From assembly GCF_009905375.1 (NCBI RefSeq), contig NC_133649.1:238294201-238358200 (forward strand): a DNA stretch of 64,000 nt. The letters run 5' to 3'. Positions 45,701 to 55,470 of this stretch are shown piece after piece. The DNA is from Apium graveolens. Lineage: Eukaryota > Streptophyta > Magnoliopsida > Apiales > Apiaceae. Numbering within the stretch: position 1 is the first letter of the stretch; each line of letters begins with the position of its first letter. The notes under the pieces are model-generated. The model saw only the letters and a program-made list of their open reading frames with translations, had not been told where the DNA came from and made no database searches. The translations under genes were made by a program, and so were the position numbers.

Positions 45701-46916
45701 TGAAGACAAGCTTTTGGGTAGAAGTATCATAAAGCTCAAAGAGAACATGGATGAGGCTGTAAGGAGGAACAAGGCTGTTATCTTTAGAGAGGGAAAGATC
45801 ATCTATGTGATGCAAGGACATCCTAAATTCTCAATAGCCAAGAGGGAAGAAACCAAGAGGTTGAAGGAAGAAGCCAAACAGCTAAAGGCTAACAAAAGAG
45901 CACAAGCAAAGCTTGGAAAATAGCTAAAGTTAAGTCAGGCTGAAGAACAGAAAGAAATTGAAGACAAAGGTGAAGATAGAGCTATGGGGGACATGGTTGG
46001 TACTGAGATGGAGGAAATAAGTAAGGAAGAATGGCAGAAAGGGAATAGAAAGAAGGTCAATGCAAAGAGAAAGATGGTAGATGAGACTGAAGAAAACCAA
46101 TCAATATCCAAACCACTACCCTCTATTCCTGAACCCATTGTGCCTGACCCCTTCATAAACATTCATGGTGAACCAATCATTCCTAAGGAGAAACCAATTG
46201 ATTGGGACATCATCAAATTGCCCACCTTCCTAACCTCTTTTACACCATCAAAGAAGCAGAAAAGAAGAATCAAATCAACACCCTCTAAAGCCTCAATCAA
46301 ATTCACACAGAAGCCTAAGCCTAAACTTCAAACCTCTAAAGATGATTATGTTCACATCTGTGACATAAAAGAATTTTCAGACATTGAACTCTATCTGGAT
46401 GAGCTGGAGGATGTAAGGGGAATAGCTGCCTACAGACAGCTACCAGAAAGACTAGTGTTCAAATACAAAGGAGCTGGGGAAAGAACATGGCCTCTTCACA
46501 GAATTCTGAATGAAGGCTACTCTACCTTGATTAGAGTCTACTCAGCCATACAAAAGGATTCTGGCTTTACCAGGACTGCCAGGACTGAGATTCTCAACAA
46601 GATTGCCAACATAAGGAAAACTTGGAGGGAGCCCAATGCCTTGCCTAGAACTTTACTCATTCAAGAGAGAGGTATTACAATTCACAAATCACCTCATTGG
46701 TTGATGGAGTTCAGAGACAACAAAGGAGTCAGAAGATTTTTCAGAATTGAAGATCAGCTAAAGATTGCCAGTAATGAAACTCTCAAGGATATGCAGTCTA
46801 AGTTAGATATCAATGAAGAAGATGAAGCTGAATTCTACAGACAACTTCAACTTCAAATAGAGGAGAATGACAGGAGGCTAGGAAAGAAAACCAGGGATCA
46901 AAGGAAAAGAAAGTAA
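42703..46916 (+). pseudogene. Extra 3' ORF of Copia C, one frameshift and one stop
   Basis: Three open parts (42703-43902, 43914-45923, 45984-46916) together form one gene. Parts two and three are in the same frame, split only by TAG at 45921-45923; a frameshift near 43880 separates part one. The N-terminal domain has LRKEWSFLGDAFIKVF, SNFDAI and YFARFFMLLANH, as in A. The middle is Ser/Thr-rich, with two basic patches and motif-encoded STD/YPL repeats (44040-44160), then a coiled coil (RLARLEDRVQIIEESM). The C-terminal part (NKGVRRFFRIEDQLKIA) aligns with A's. No signal peptide or membrane helix is seen. Function unknown. Confidence 0.8.
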
Positions 46917-47061
46917 TTTGCTCAGGCTAAAGGAGCACCCTTGGAAACAATGTATTTCTTCAATTTCATCTCAGCATACTTTGTTACAGTTTATATATTT
47001 GTTAAGTGTTTTGTTATCATCAAGCTAAACCCAAATTTATGCCTACAGTTCTAGTAGACTT
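46917..47061 (+). other. Short 3' untranslated spacer of Copia C
   Basis: About 145 bp of AT-rich sequence between the extra ORF and the polypurine tract. No motif copy or ORF is seen. Confidence 0.5.
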
Positions 47062-47075
47062 AAATAGGGGGAGAT
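47062..47075 (+). other. Polypurine tract of Copia C
   Basis: AAATAGGGGGAGAT directly precedes TGTTAGG at 47076. It resembles GGGGAGAT at the same place in A, consistent with a shared lineage. Confidence 0.88.
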
Positions 47076-48130
47076 TGTTAGGAATATGTGTATTAGTTTG
47101 ATGATAAGTTAAGCAAAACACTTAAGTAGAAATCTAGTGTTTGTAGCCTCAACGGATAAGACCATCTTGGCTATCCGTTGAAGGAGTAGCCTTACTTAGC
47201 AATAAGTTTGGTATTGTAGCACATTTCACTCTCTGGTTTCAAGCTGTAATTCTTAGATGTTGTTAGGAAATAATCAGTCATGTTGACTACTAATGGATGT
47301 ACAAATAGGAGGGCTAATTGTAAATATTTCATGCCTTGTAATTTTGTATAAGTGAAGAAGTGTCAACGGATATTGAAGACCTTCAACGGATAAGAAACAA
47401 AGCTTCAACGGATGTCTCTAATGCTTCAACGGATAAATATCCATCAACGGATAAGTGCTTCAACGGATAAAGCTTCAACTGCTAGAGCATCAACGGATAA
47501 AGCCATCAACGGATGAAAGCTTCAACGGATGCTCAGTCTCATAGCAGTTGATAGTGACAGTTAACAAAGCTGACAGAGGCACATGGATTGACAGAGATGT
47601 GGTAGCCTATTTCAGGAACAGCAGAAAAAGCAGCCATTTTTAGTCTGGTTCAAAATGGAAAGTCAACGGATAATTCCATATTACACTGGATAAAAATGGA
47701 ATAGAAATAAGTGGAGAACTATTTTCTTATTGTACTTTATCTTTGTCTTCACTTGTAAACTTGGTGATAGATAAACCAAGTAGTAGCTAGTAATTAGATG
47801 TGAATTTTCCCTGAGCTGTTTAGAAATATCAAGAGAGAAAATCATCTAGTTTGTACTAGGAAGCAGCTGTGATTTAATTTTGAATCACAGATTTTCTGAA
47901 ATAACACATCTCTGGTGGAACAACAAATCCACCAGAAAAGTTTTTAAGTTCTTTGTGTTCATTACATTTGTGTTTGAATATATATCTGTCTGCATCAGCT
48001 CCAAGCAATTCACACACATTTGATCACTCAAACACTTAGCCTTATAAACTGCTCAAAACTTGAAAAAGTTTTGAGATTTACATTCAACCCCCCTTCTGTA
48101 AATCTCATTGTTAGTCCACTGGGAATAACA
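47076..48130 (+). repeat. Copia C 3' LTR
   Basis: 1055 bp, TGTTAGG...GGGAATAACA, about 98% identical to the 5' copy. It keeps nine exact CAACGG motifs starting at 47364, 47384, 47406, 47427, 47445, 47461, 47491, 47507 and 47523, and a decayed one at 47476, so spacing is 15-22 bp. Its TATA position reads TAGATAAA. Confidence 0.95.
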
Positions 48131-48135
48131 AATAT
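48131..48135 (+). repeat. Target-site duplication of Copia C, right copy
   Basis: AATAT, the partner of 35804-35808. Confidence 0.95.
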
Positions 48136-48302
48136 ATTAGTGTGTTTGGCTTGTGTGCATACTTTAACCTGTTGCGGTCCGTGGTGGTTGGTAAGTAGGG
48201 TCACTGCATATATTATTATTATCTTTATTATTGGTATAAGCAGGTTATAATTAAGGTGTGTGTGGACCCCAAACTTCTGACCCGGGTTTGGAGGGCGCCA
48301 CA
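48136..48302 (+). repeat. Element B 3' LTR, right segment
   Basis: The last 167 bp of B's LTR, matching 26521-26687 and ending GGCGCCACA. The next bases (TATGC) continue Copia D integrase. Confidence 0.92.
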
Positions 48303-49558
48303 TATGCTAAGGTTTCCAATGCGTAACCTCATAGGAATACTGGAAGATTTGCATAGCTCATCATGGACCGAACCATGTATAACAGAGTTCGTTTTCTCCT
48401 TTCAGATACCCCATTCAACTGTGGAGTATATGGAGGAGTCCACTGGGAGACTATACCATTTTCTTTGAGATAATCTAGAAACTCTCCATTCAAGTATTCA
48501 CCACCTCAATCTGATCGAAGAGTTATAATACTGTGTTTGGTTTGTTTCTCCACTTCATGTTTATATTCCTTGAACATTTCAAAGGCTTCAGACTTGTGTT
48601 TCATCAAATACACATATCCGAATCTAGATCTATCATCTATGAAAGTAATGAAGTACGAAAATCCACCCATGGCTTGCGTAGACATTGGTCCACATACATC
48701 TGTGTGTACCAATCCTAGCAAATCTGCAGCCCTCTCTCCATGTCCACTAAATGGAGATTTGGTCATTTTACCCAATAGACAAGACTCGCATGTAGGATAT
48801 GATTCAAAATCAAAGGGGTCTAGTAACCCTTCCTTATGCAATGTCCGAAGTCTATTTTCACTAATATGACCTAGCCTACAGTGCCATAAATAGGTCAGAT
48901 TTTCATCATCTCGTTTTCTTTTATTAGTTTGTTCAATCTAAAGTAAATCATGCTCTACGTCACATACATACAGACCATTATTTAAAATTCCACGTCCATA
49001 AAGAACATTATCTCTAAGGATAGAACATTCATTATTCTTAATAATAAATGAAAAACCATCCAAATCCAACATAGGGATAGAAACAATATTCCTCACAATA
49101 GAGGGAACGTAATAACAATTATTCAAAATAATAGTCTTGCCCGTAGGCATATGTAAACTAAATGATCCTACAGATATGGCCGCAACCCTTGCTCCATTGC
49201 CCATACGTAGAATGACCTCATCTTTTTCAAGATTCCTACTTCCCTTTACTCCTTGCAACGAATTGCAAATATGAGAACCACAGGCGGTATCTAATACCCA
49301 AGTAGAAATTTGACCTAGTGACATATTAACTTCGATCATGAACATGCCTGAATCAGAAGCGGTAGTCTTACTACCCTTCCTCTTCTTCAATTCTGCAAGG
49401 TAAACCTTGCAGTTTCTCTTCCAGTGCCCTAACTTGTGACAGTGAAAGCATACAGCTAAATTAGGATCAGTCAACTTGTGAGCATCTAGTATGCTCCTGA
49501 GTGATAGTTCAGAAGACATAATATAGTAAATCTGTAAATGATAAACACATAACAACAC
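48303..49558 (-). pseudogene. Copia D gag remnant, protease and integrase (broken)
   Basis: The open part 49558-48938 begins MSSELSLRSIL and reaches the CCHC knuckle CFHCHKLGHWKRNC after only about 36 residues, so most of gag is missing. Protease follows with VLDTACGSHICNS; here DTA replaces the usual DSG. After a break near 48935 comes the integrase GPRE-type region (48841-48506: CESCLLGKMTKSPF, VHTDVCGPM, FIDDRSRFGYVYL). Decayed frames continue to 48303, reading GYALETLAY at the junction with B. Confidence 0.8.
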
Positions 49559-49718
49559 TTAGCAAATATTCAATTTCATTCCAAAACACTATAAGAATCG
49601 GGTCTTTATTCATAAGCGGCTCCCACTAGTTTATCTAATTTATTCAACCCCCTATGTGAAAAATTAAGCATTCATAATGCTAGTGGGAATAGGGATCCTA
49701 CATTCCATCACACAACCT

Positions 49719-50020
49719 CGGCTGTGGCACGAACCGCCATGTAATGTTCAATAGGCAGACAACTCTTGTCAATTACATCTTATGTTATTCCCTAATCAAA
49801 CTTTAGCCTCTTGAATACTTGAGTCACGGCTGTGGCACTACAAACTCAATATTCTAAGTCAAGTCTAACCCAACATTCCGTACAATTGAATCAGTCTCCA
49901 ACGGCCCACGGCTGTGGCACGTACCGACCTTTAGATTCTAATTCAATGTACACATCTCTATGTAATAGACAAGTATTTCTTATTTCGAAATCAAAGCCCT
50001 CGGCTGTAGCACGAACCGAC
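49719..50020. repeat. CGGCTGTGGCACG interspersed repeat
   Basis: Four copies start at 49719, 49827, 49909 and 50001 (the last reads CGGCTGTAGCACG), 82-108 bp apart. Three are followed by AACCG or TACCG (CGAACCG, CGTACCG). The sequence between them differs, so only the short word is conserved. Confidence 0.75.
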
Positions 50021-50739
50021 AATGATTTAAAAATAAGAACTACTTTCTATCATGTTGGAAGGCTATGACCGACACAAGCCCGCTGTATCATTGGCCAATT
50101 ACTACTTGATATTATTTAATTTTAGAGGGATTATATTACGTTACAATCATAATCATATTATAAAGAGATTCTTCCTTTTAAATTAAATATTTCAAATCAA
50201 TAATCAATAGTCAGATGATTCCCAGATCGGGTGGAGCATTGTCAAGAGGTGTCACTTAATAACCCTTTCTTACAGATAGAAATCTGTTGTTGACAGAATC
50301 ATCCTTTCTCTCATATTGAAAATTCATATTCAATTACGTGTTTCATAAACACAAGAATCTCATGATTGTATTCATAATATTATTATTAAGGTTATGAAAC
50401 AATTTCACTATACTATATTGTCTAACAAACGCCTTATTTTAATTTAAGTTCACCTAAATCTATCATCGCATGATAAACTAAGCATATATCACATATATAA
50501 ACATGAATAAACGACAAGGTAGGCATGTTATATCATCTAGCATATTGGTCTAAGCATCATACATCTCTATGTATCACATGAAGCATTTAAAAGCAATTAA
50601 ACAGTCAAAAACAGCTTTAAAACACTTCTGTTAGCTATAAACAGTTTGAAACAATTTCTTAAAATATCATATAATATACCATTAGAAGCGTCTCGAAAAG
50701 ACGAATCCAACGGCACCAAAAATGCCCAATTCTGAGCTC

Positions 50740-50970
50740 CCACACGCCCTCACGCGCCCCGAGAAGGTGACTCACACGCCTCCACGCGCACACGCGCTGT
50801 CAGGCGCGTGTAAGGATCTCGACCACGCGCTCAAAACCCTGTGCTGATGTCAGCATGACGTCATCTGATGACGTCAGCATGACGTCAGACCGTTGACCAG
50901 CGCGTGTCCGGCACGCGCCGCGCGTGGCCCACCAGCGCGTGAGCCCCACGCGCGCATGGCAGACGCGCGG
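50740..50970. repeat. CACGCG / CGCGTG island
   Basis: About a dozen CGCG-core words occur in both orientations in an otherwise AT-rich leader: CACGCGCC, CACGCGCT, GGCGCGTG, AGCGCGTG, GCACGCGCC, CCACGCGCGC, AGACGCGCGG. The local GC content rises sharply. Core ACGCG fits plant CGCG-box and ABA-type coupling elements; this is motif matching only. Confidence 0.7.
50845..50887. promoter_or_regulatory. Cluster of TGACGTCA palindromes
   Basis: TGATGTCA at 50845 and exact TGACGTCA at 50856, 50869 and 50880, spaced 11, 13 and 11 bp, roughly one helical turn. TGACGTCA is the classic binding site of TGA/CREB-type bZIP factors. Its position in the transcribed leader of D would place it downstream of the start site. 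Confidence 0.7.
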
Positions 50971-51371
50971 TCCTCCCCTCTTCTGTGAGTCGCCGCCGTC
51001 TTTTTCTTTCTCGATCGTCGTGCTGTTCTTTACTTTCCGTGCCATCAGACAAACATTCAACACAGCAACAGATGTATATATATATACATACTAACAATTT
51101 ATATATATATATGATTATTTAATTACGAATTTAATTGCAACAACTTCAAAAATTCATAATAAATAATCTATACATCATAAAATTATAAGAAAAATACCCA
51201 GACGATCTACAACACTTGTAGAACCCAGATCAACATTCAAAATTATTCTGAGAAACGATTTCTCATCAGTCATAATTCATCCATAATATAACTTGTAAAA
51301 ATCATAATTAATTCATACAAGCACATAAAATTCTGAAATTTTTACCACAGATCTATATGCATACAACCTAT

Positions 51372-51383
51372 GCTCTGATACCA
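51372..51383 (-). other. Primer-binding site of Copia D
   Basis: On the minus strand TGGTATCAGAGC, one base from the LTR end CCAACA. It sets the minus orientation of D. Confidence 0.9.
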
Positions 51384-51384
51384 A

Positions 51385-53040
51385 TGTTGGATTTTAATCG
51401 CAGCGGAAGCATGGAAAAACACTTTTACACATATAAAATCCAAATAAAAGCATATAAATCGTGATTAAAAATATATGAATCGATTACTAACCTTTAATAG
51501 CGATCCAAAAGCAATGATCGGAGATCCTTAGCAGCTGTTCCTCAAATGTGAAGCACTCCACCGGTATCCACCAAGAAAACGTTGCTAAGGAGGAGGAGGA
51601 GGTGGAGAGAATTAGGTTTTTTCTAAAAATTTTGGGTTAGAATAAAATAGGGTTTATAATAGTATATTTATAGGCAAAATTTTCAGCTGAAATTTTCCCA
51701 TAAAATATTTTTATTATTAACCCTTTATTATTCACATTAATAATTAAAACATCTTTTAATTATTAACCCTTTTTCTAAACACTTTAGAAATAGTTCTCTC
51801 TCTTGATTTAATTTCCAAAAATTAAATTCTTAATTAATAATATTAAAAACTTTTCTTAATTAATTTATAATCAATTAAATCTCATTTAATCAATTATTAA
51901 ATTTGCCAATTAATTATTTATTTCATAAATAAATAATAATTAGCCATTATTAATTAATTCCTCCACCATTAAATCATTCTCTTTTATGGTGTGACCCTGT
52001 AGGTTCAATATTAAGCCGGTAGTAGAAATAAATAATAATAAAACTATTTTATCATTATTTATATAAATTCTCTAATTTATTAAATATGATTAATTAATTA
52101 ATCATATTTATTCTACGTCGTGAGGGATACTTCTCAGCATATTGCGACTATCCGGATAATATGAATTCACTGCTTTGAATACCAAGAACCTATTCAGTAA
52201 ATAGTTACCGTACAATTAACTCCTTCTACCCTGCAATATCCTGATTAAATACAAGGCATGGATCTTGTGTCAAGCCTATCTAATTTAATCATTTGCTTTC
52301 CCATTTACTATGCTCAGTCCTATGTAAATTAGAAAGGAGTTCTAATTTCATTCACTCTGGCCAGAGATTCCTGAACTAGCATAAGTGGATCAGCCTTGAA
52401 CATTCTCTTCCTTCACTGGAAGGGGTAGATCCTTTATTGATCATACACTATCTTCGTGTACAAATTCCTATACCCAGTATAGCCCTAATAATTGTCCCTG
52501 GAGACTAAGAACTAAACCAAAGCATAGTTCAGTGTACACAAGATGACTATGATGACCTCAAGTCTAAGGATACTTGTACAACTATCACTATGTGAACAAC
52601 TGCTGACACGTGAGTGAACTCCATCAGTTGTTCAGCTGTGCGAGTCATGTTCAGTGAACTTATTCTATAATAAGCACCTGCATACTAGCTATAGTGTCAC
52701 CACACAAATATCTATGAGAACAGACATCCTTCATAATGAACCAAGCATAGTATGTACCGATCTTTGCGGATTATTAATTACCAGTTAGTAATCCTATGAC
52801 CAGGAACTATTTAAGTTTAGAGTTATCATCTTTTTAGGTCTCACTATTATGATCTCATCATAATCCATAAAATGCTTTACTCTAAACTATGGTATATCTT
52901 ATTTAAACACTTAAATAGATAGAGCCCGTAATAAAAACAAAACAAGTCTTTTATTAATATCAATGAAATCAAAACAGATTACATAAAAAGTTATTCCTAA
53001 ATCCTCATACATGATTGGACTTAGGACATATCTCTTTTAC
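51385..53040 (-). repeat. Copia D 5' LTR
   Basis: It ends (plus-strand left edge) TGTTGGATTT, the complement of a CCAACA end. The other edge is uncertain: homology of E ends at 53041, and the expected TGTTG start is not visible before GTAAAAGAGATATGTCC, so a few terminal bases may be lost. TATAAATA on the minus strand at about 51665-51673 precedes a leader rich in CCTCCTCC. The rest is AT-rich with AATTAATT runs and has no ORF. Confidence 0.75.
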
Positions 53041-55470
53041 TCCCATCATACTCATTTGATATCTTGACTGCATTAGCTTTGCAAACCTCTCACAGAGTTT
53101 GGCATTTGTAGAAGTAAATATGATATCATCAACATATATCTGTACCATAAGTAAGTCCTTTCCATGGTTGAGGTAGAATAGTGTTTTATCAATTGTACCT
53201 CTGTGAAATCCACTTTCCAGAAGGAATTGAGCTAAAGTCTCATACCATGCTCTAGGAGCTTGCTTAAGGCCATAAAGTGCTTTGTCAAGCCTGTAGACAT
53301 GATTTGGAAATTTTGAATCTACAAAGCCTGAAGGTTGTTCAACATAGACCTCTTCTTCCAATTCTCCATTAAGAAAAGCACTTTTCACATCCATTTGAAA
53401 GACTTTAAACTTTTTGTGAGCAGAATAAGCCAAAAAGATTCTTATGGCTTCTAATCTAGCAACTGGTGTAAATGTTTCATCATAATAAATACCATCATGT
53501 TGAGAATAGCCTTTAGCAACCAGCCTTGCTTTATTCCTTGTAATTATGCTATCACTGTCATTTTTGTTTCTGAACACCCATTTTATGCCAACAACTGATC
53601 TGTTCTTTGGTCTTGGCACTAGGGTCCAGACTTTATTTCTTTCAAATTCATTTAACTCTTCCTGCATTGCTTGCACCCAATCAACATCTTGAAGAGCTTC
53701 TTCCACTTTCTTTGGTTCAGTCTGAGATAGAAAAGAATGATAGAGACATTCATTTGATGTTGCAGTTCTAGTTCTGACACCTGCTTTAGGATCTCCAATA
53801 ATTAAGTCAGGTGTATGTGATTTGGTCCATTTCCTTGCAGATTGAAGTTGACTTCTAGAACTAGATCCTCCCCCATGATCCATGCTGTCTCCATCAGCAT
53901 TTTCTGATGCTCCCCTGTAGTTATGCTCTCTGAGACTTCAGAATTTGACTTCAGGATTTGAGGTATCAGAGTTTTCAAAATTATTAGAATTTGGCTCATC
54001 AGAACTAGATGAATCAGAACTTGAAGAGCCAGTGACAGGTTGTGATGCTTCTTGAGAGTCTTGAGATGTGGTAGGATCTTCAGCTTGCTCCCCCTGGACA
54101 AGTGCATTTTCCGTTGGAGTTGTTACCACAGGATCAGAGTATAAGTCATCAGAAATTACAGAATCAGAATTTAAGCCTTCATTTTTAAATCTTAGCTGAT
54201 CGTGATCATTGAAATCTTCAAGTCCACTAATCTTCTTATCATCAAAAGATACATTGATAGATTCCATGACAACAATTGTTCTTAAATTGTAGACTCTAAA
54301 GGCATTTGTGGAAAGTGGATATCCAACAAAAATTCCTTCATTATCTATTTGATCAAATTTTGACAGCTGCTCAGGATGAGTCTTAAGAACAAAACACTTA
54401 CATCGAAATACATGAAAGTATTTCAGATTTGGCTTCTTTTTCTTCACTATCTCATATGGTATTTTCCATGCTTGTTTATGAGTGTTGCATTATGTGTAAA
54501 ACAAGCAGTCTGCACAGCTTCAGCCCAAAAGTAGGTTGGTAGCTTTGCTTCAGCAAGCATAGTTTATGCAGCTTCGATGAGAGTCATGTTCTTTCTTTCT
54601 ACAACTCCATTTTGCTGTGGAGTTCCAGGTGCGGAAAATTCCTGTTTGATTCCATGCTCTTTGCAGAACTCTTCCATGATTGAATTCTTGAACTCAGTGC
54701 CATTATCACTTCTTATAATTTTAACAGAATCTTTGACCAACTTATCCAGCTGTCTGACATGATCAGTTAGAGTAGATACAGTTTCATTCTTCTTGTGCAA
54801 GAAGTACACCCAAGTGTACCTTGTGAACTCATCCACTATAACCATAACATATTTCTTCTTTGCAATAGACATGACATTGACTGGACCAAATAGATCAACA
54901 TGCAGTAGGTGATAAGGCTCAATAATTGATGACTCGGTTTTGCTGTTGAAAGAAGATTTTCTTTGTTTTTCCTTTTGACATGAATCGCAAAGGCCATCAG
55001 GAGCAAATACTGATTTTGGCAGTCCTCTCACAAGATCTTTCTTTACAAGCTCATTTATGTTGTCAAAGTTTAAATGAGAGAGTCTTTTATGCCAATTCCA
55101 GCTTTCTTCAACTGGTGCTCTACTCAACAGACAGATTGCAGAACCATCAGAACTTGTTGAAAGTCTGGCTTCATAAATGTTACCATGCCTGTAACCTTTC
55201 AGAACCATTTTTCCTGTAGAATTGCTTACAACTTCATAGTGTTCTTCAAAGAAATCCACATGATAACCTTTGTCACAGATTTGACTCACACTCAGCAGAT
55301 TGTGTTTAAGTCCTGAGACTAGAGCTACTATTTCAATGATGACATTCCCAATATTAATATTGCCATATCCAAGAGTTATTCCCATGTTTCCATCTTCATA
55401 AGAAACTCCTGGGCCAGCTTTCTCCACAAAGTCTGAGAGCAGGGCTTTATTTCCAATAATATGTCCTGAA
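53041..55470 (-). mobile_element. Copia fragment E (relative of A)
   Basis: Protein and nucleotide sequence closely follow pol of element A from the end of protease to mid-RT. Both ends are interruptions: F's LTR at 55471 and D's LTR at 53040. It is therefore the oldest landed element in this part, and its gag and LTRs lie outside or are lost. Confidence 0.85.
53041..55470 (-). pseudogene. Copia E pol fragment (integrase and RT)
   Basis: Integrase is open from about 55470 to 54564. It has the zinc site (WHKRLSHLNFDNINEL, CDSC) and catalytic DLFGPVN, RSDNGTEF and QQNGVVER, as in A. A stop and a frameshift follow near 54563 and 54460. A Ser-rich linker (54447-53938) contains TCAGAACTT words. 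RT is open from 53883 with [21 protein letters not shown] and the catalytic IYVDDIIF (about 53134-53111), ending at MSMMG where D begins. The protease DSG itself is cut off by F. Confidence 0.88.

Larger units (their letters stand above)
35809..48130 (+). mobile_element. Copia element C (Sirevirus-like), complete ends
   Basis: A 12,322-bp plus-strand element has two 1055-bp LTRs, PBS, gag, pol, an extra ORF and a polypurine tract. It is inserted in B's 3' LTR with the 5-bp duplication AATAT. By hand I count about 20 substitutions between LTRs (about 1.9%), roughly 0.7 My at 1.3e-8 per site per year. Pol lacks the RT catalytic region, so it cannot copy itself. TCAACGGATA motifs pervade LTRs, spacer and coding linkers. 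Confidence 0.93.
26016..48302 (+). mobile_element. Ty3/Gypsy element B (Tekay-like chromovirus), split by Copia C
   Basis: After removing Copia C the element is about 9.96 kb: truncated 5' LTR, PBS, an extra 5' ORF, gag, protease, RT, RNase H, integrase with chromodomain, polypurine tract and a 3.44-kb 3' LTR. The chromodomain and very long LTRs point to the Tekay/Del branch. Only the last 672 bp of the 5' LTR remain, because Copia A abuts it. The right end (GGCGCCACA, 48302) lies in the integrase of Copia D. Stops and frameshifts occur in every gene, so it is inactive. Confidence 0.88.
49559..51371 (-). other. Long repeat-rich leader of Copia D
   Basis: About 1.8 kb lies between PBS and the gag remnant. 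It holds a GC-rich CGCG island (50740-50970), a TGACGTCA cluster, four copies of a CGGCTGTGGCACG repeat (49719-50020) and a TA microsatellite (51073-51111). The 87-codon frame at 51063-50800 is a low-complexity by-product of the GC island. No gag coding region is recognisable, so part of gag may have been replaced or deleted. Confidence 0.65.
48303..53040 (-). mobile_element. Copia element D, 5' half only
   Basis: On the minus strand the order is 5' LTR (51385 to about 53040), PBS, long leader, truncated gag, protease and integrase up to 48303, where B's LTR interrupts it. RT, RNase H and the 3' LTR are absent from the window. Sequence is unrelated to A, C and E in gag and leader. Protein sequences place it among ordinary Copia elements rather than Sireviruses. 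Confidence 0.8.

Noticed and set aside
50800..51063. 87-codon ORF in the sense strand of Copia D leader
   Set aside because: Arg/Thr/Gly-rich, produced by the CGCG island and the TGACGTCA repeats; no gag similarity.
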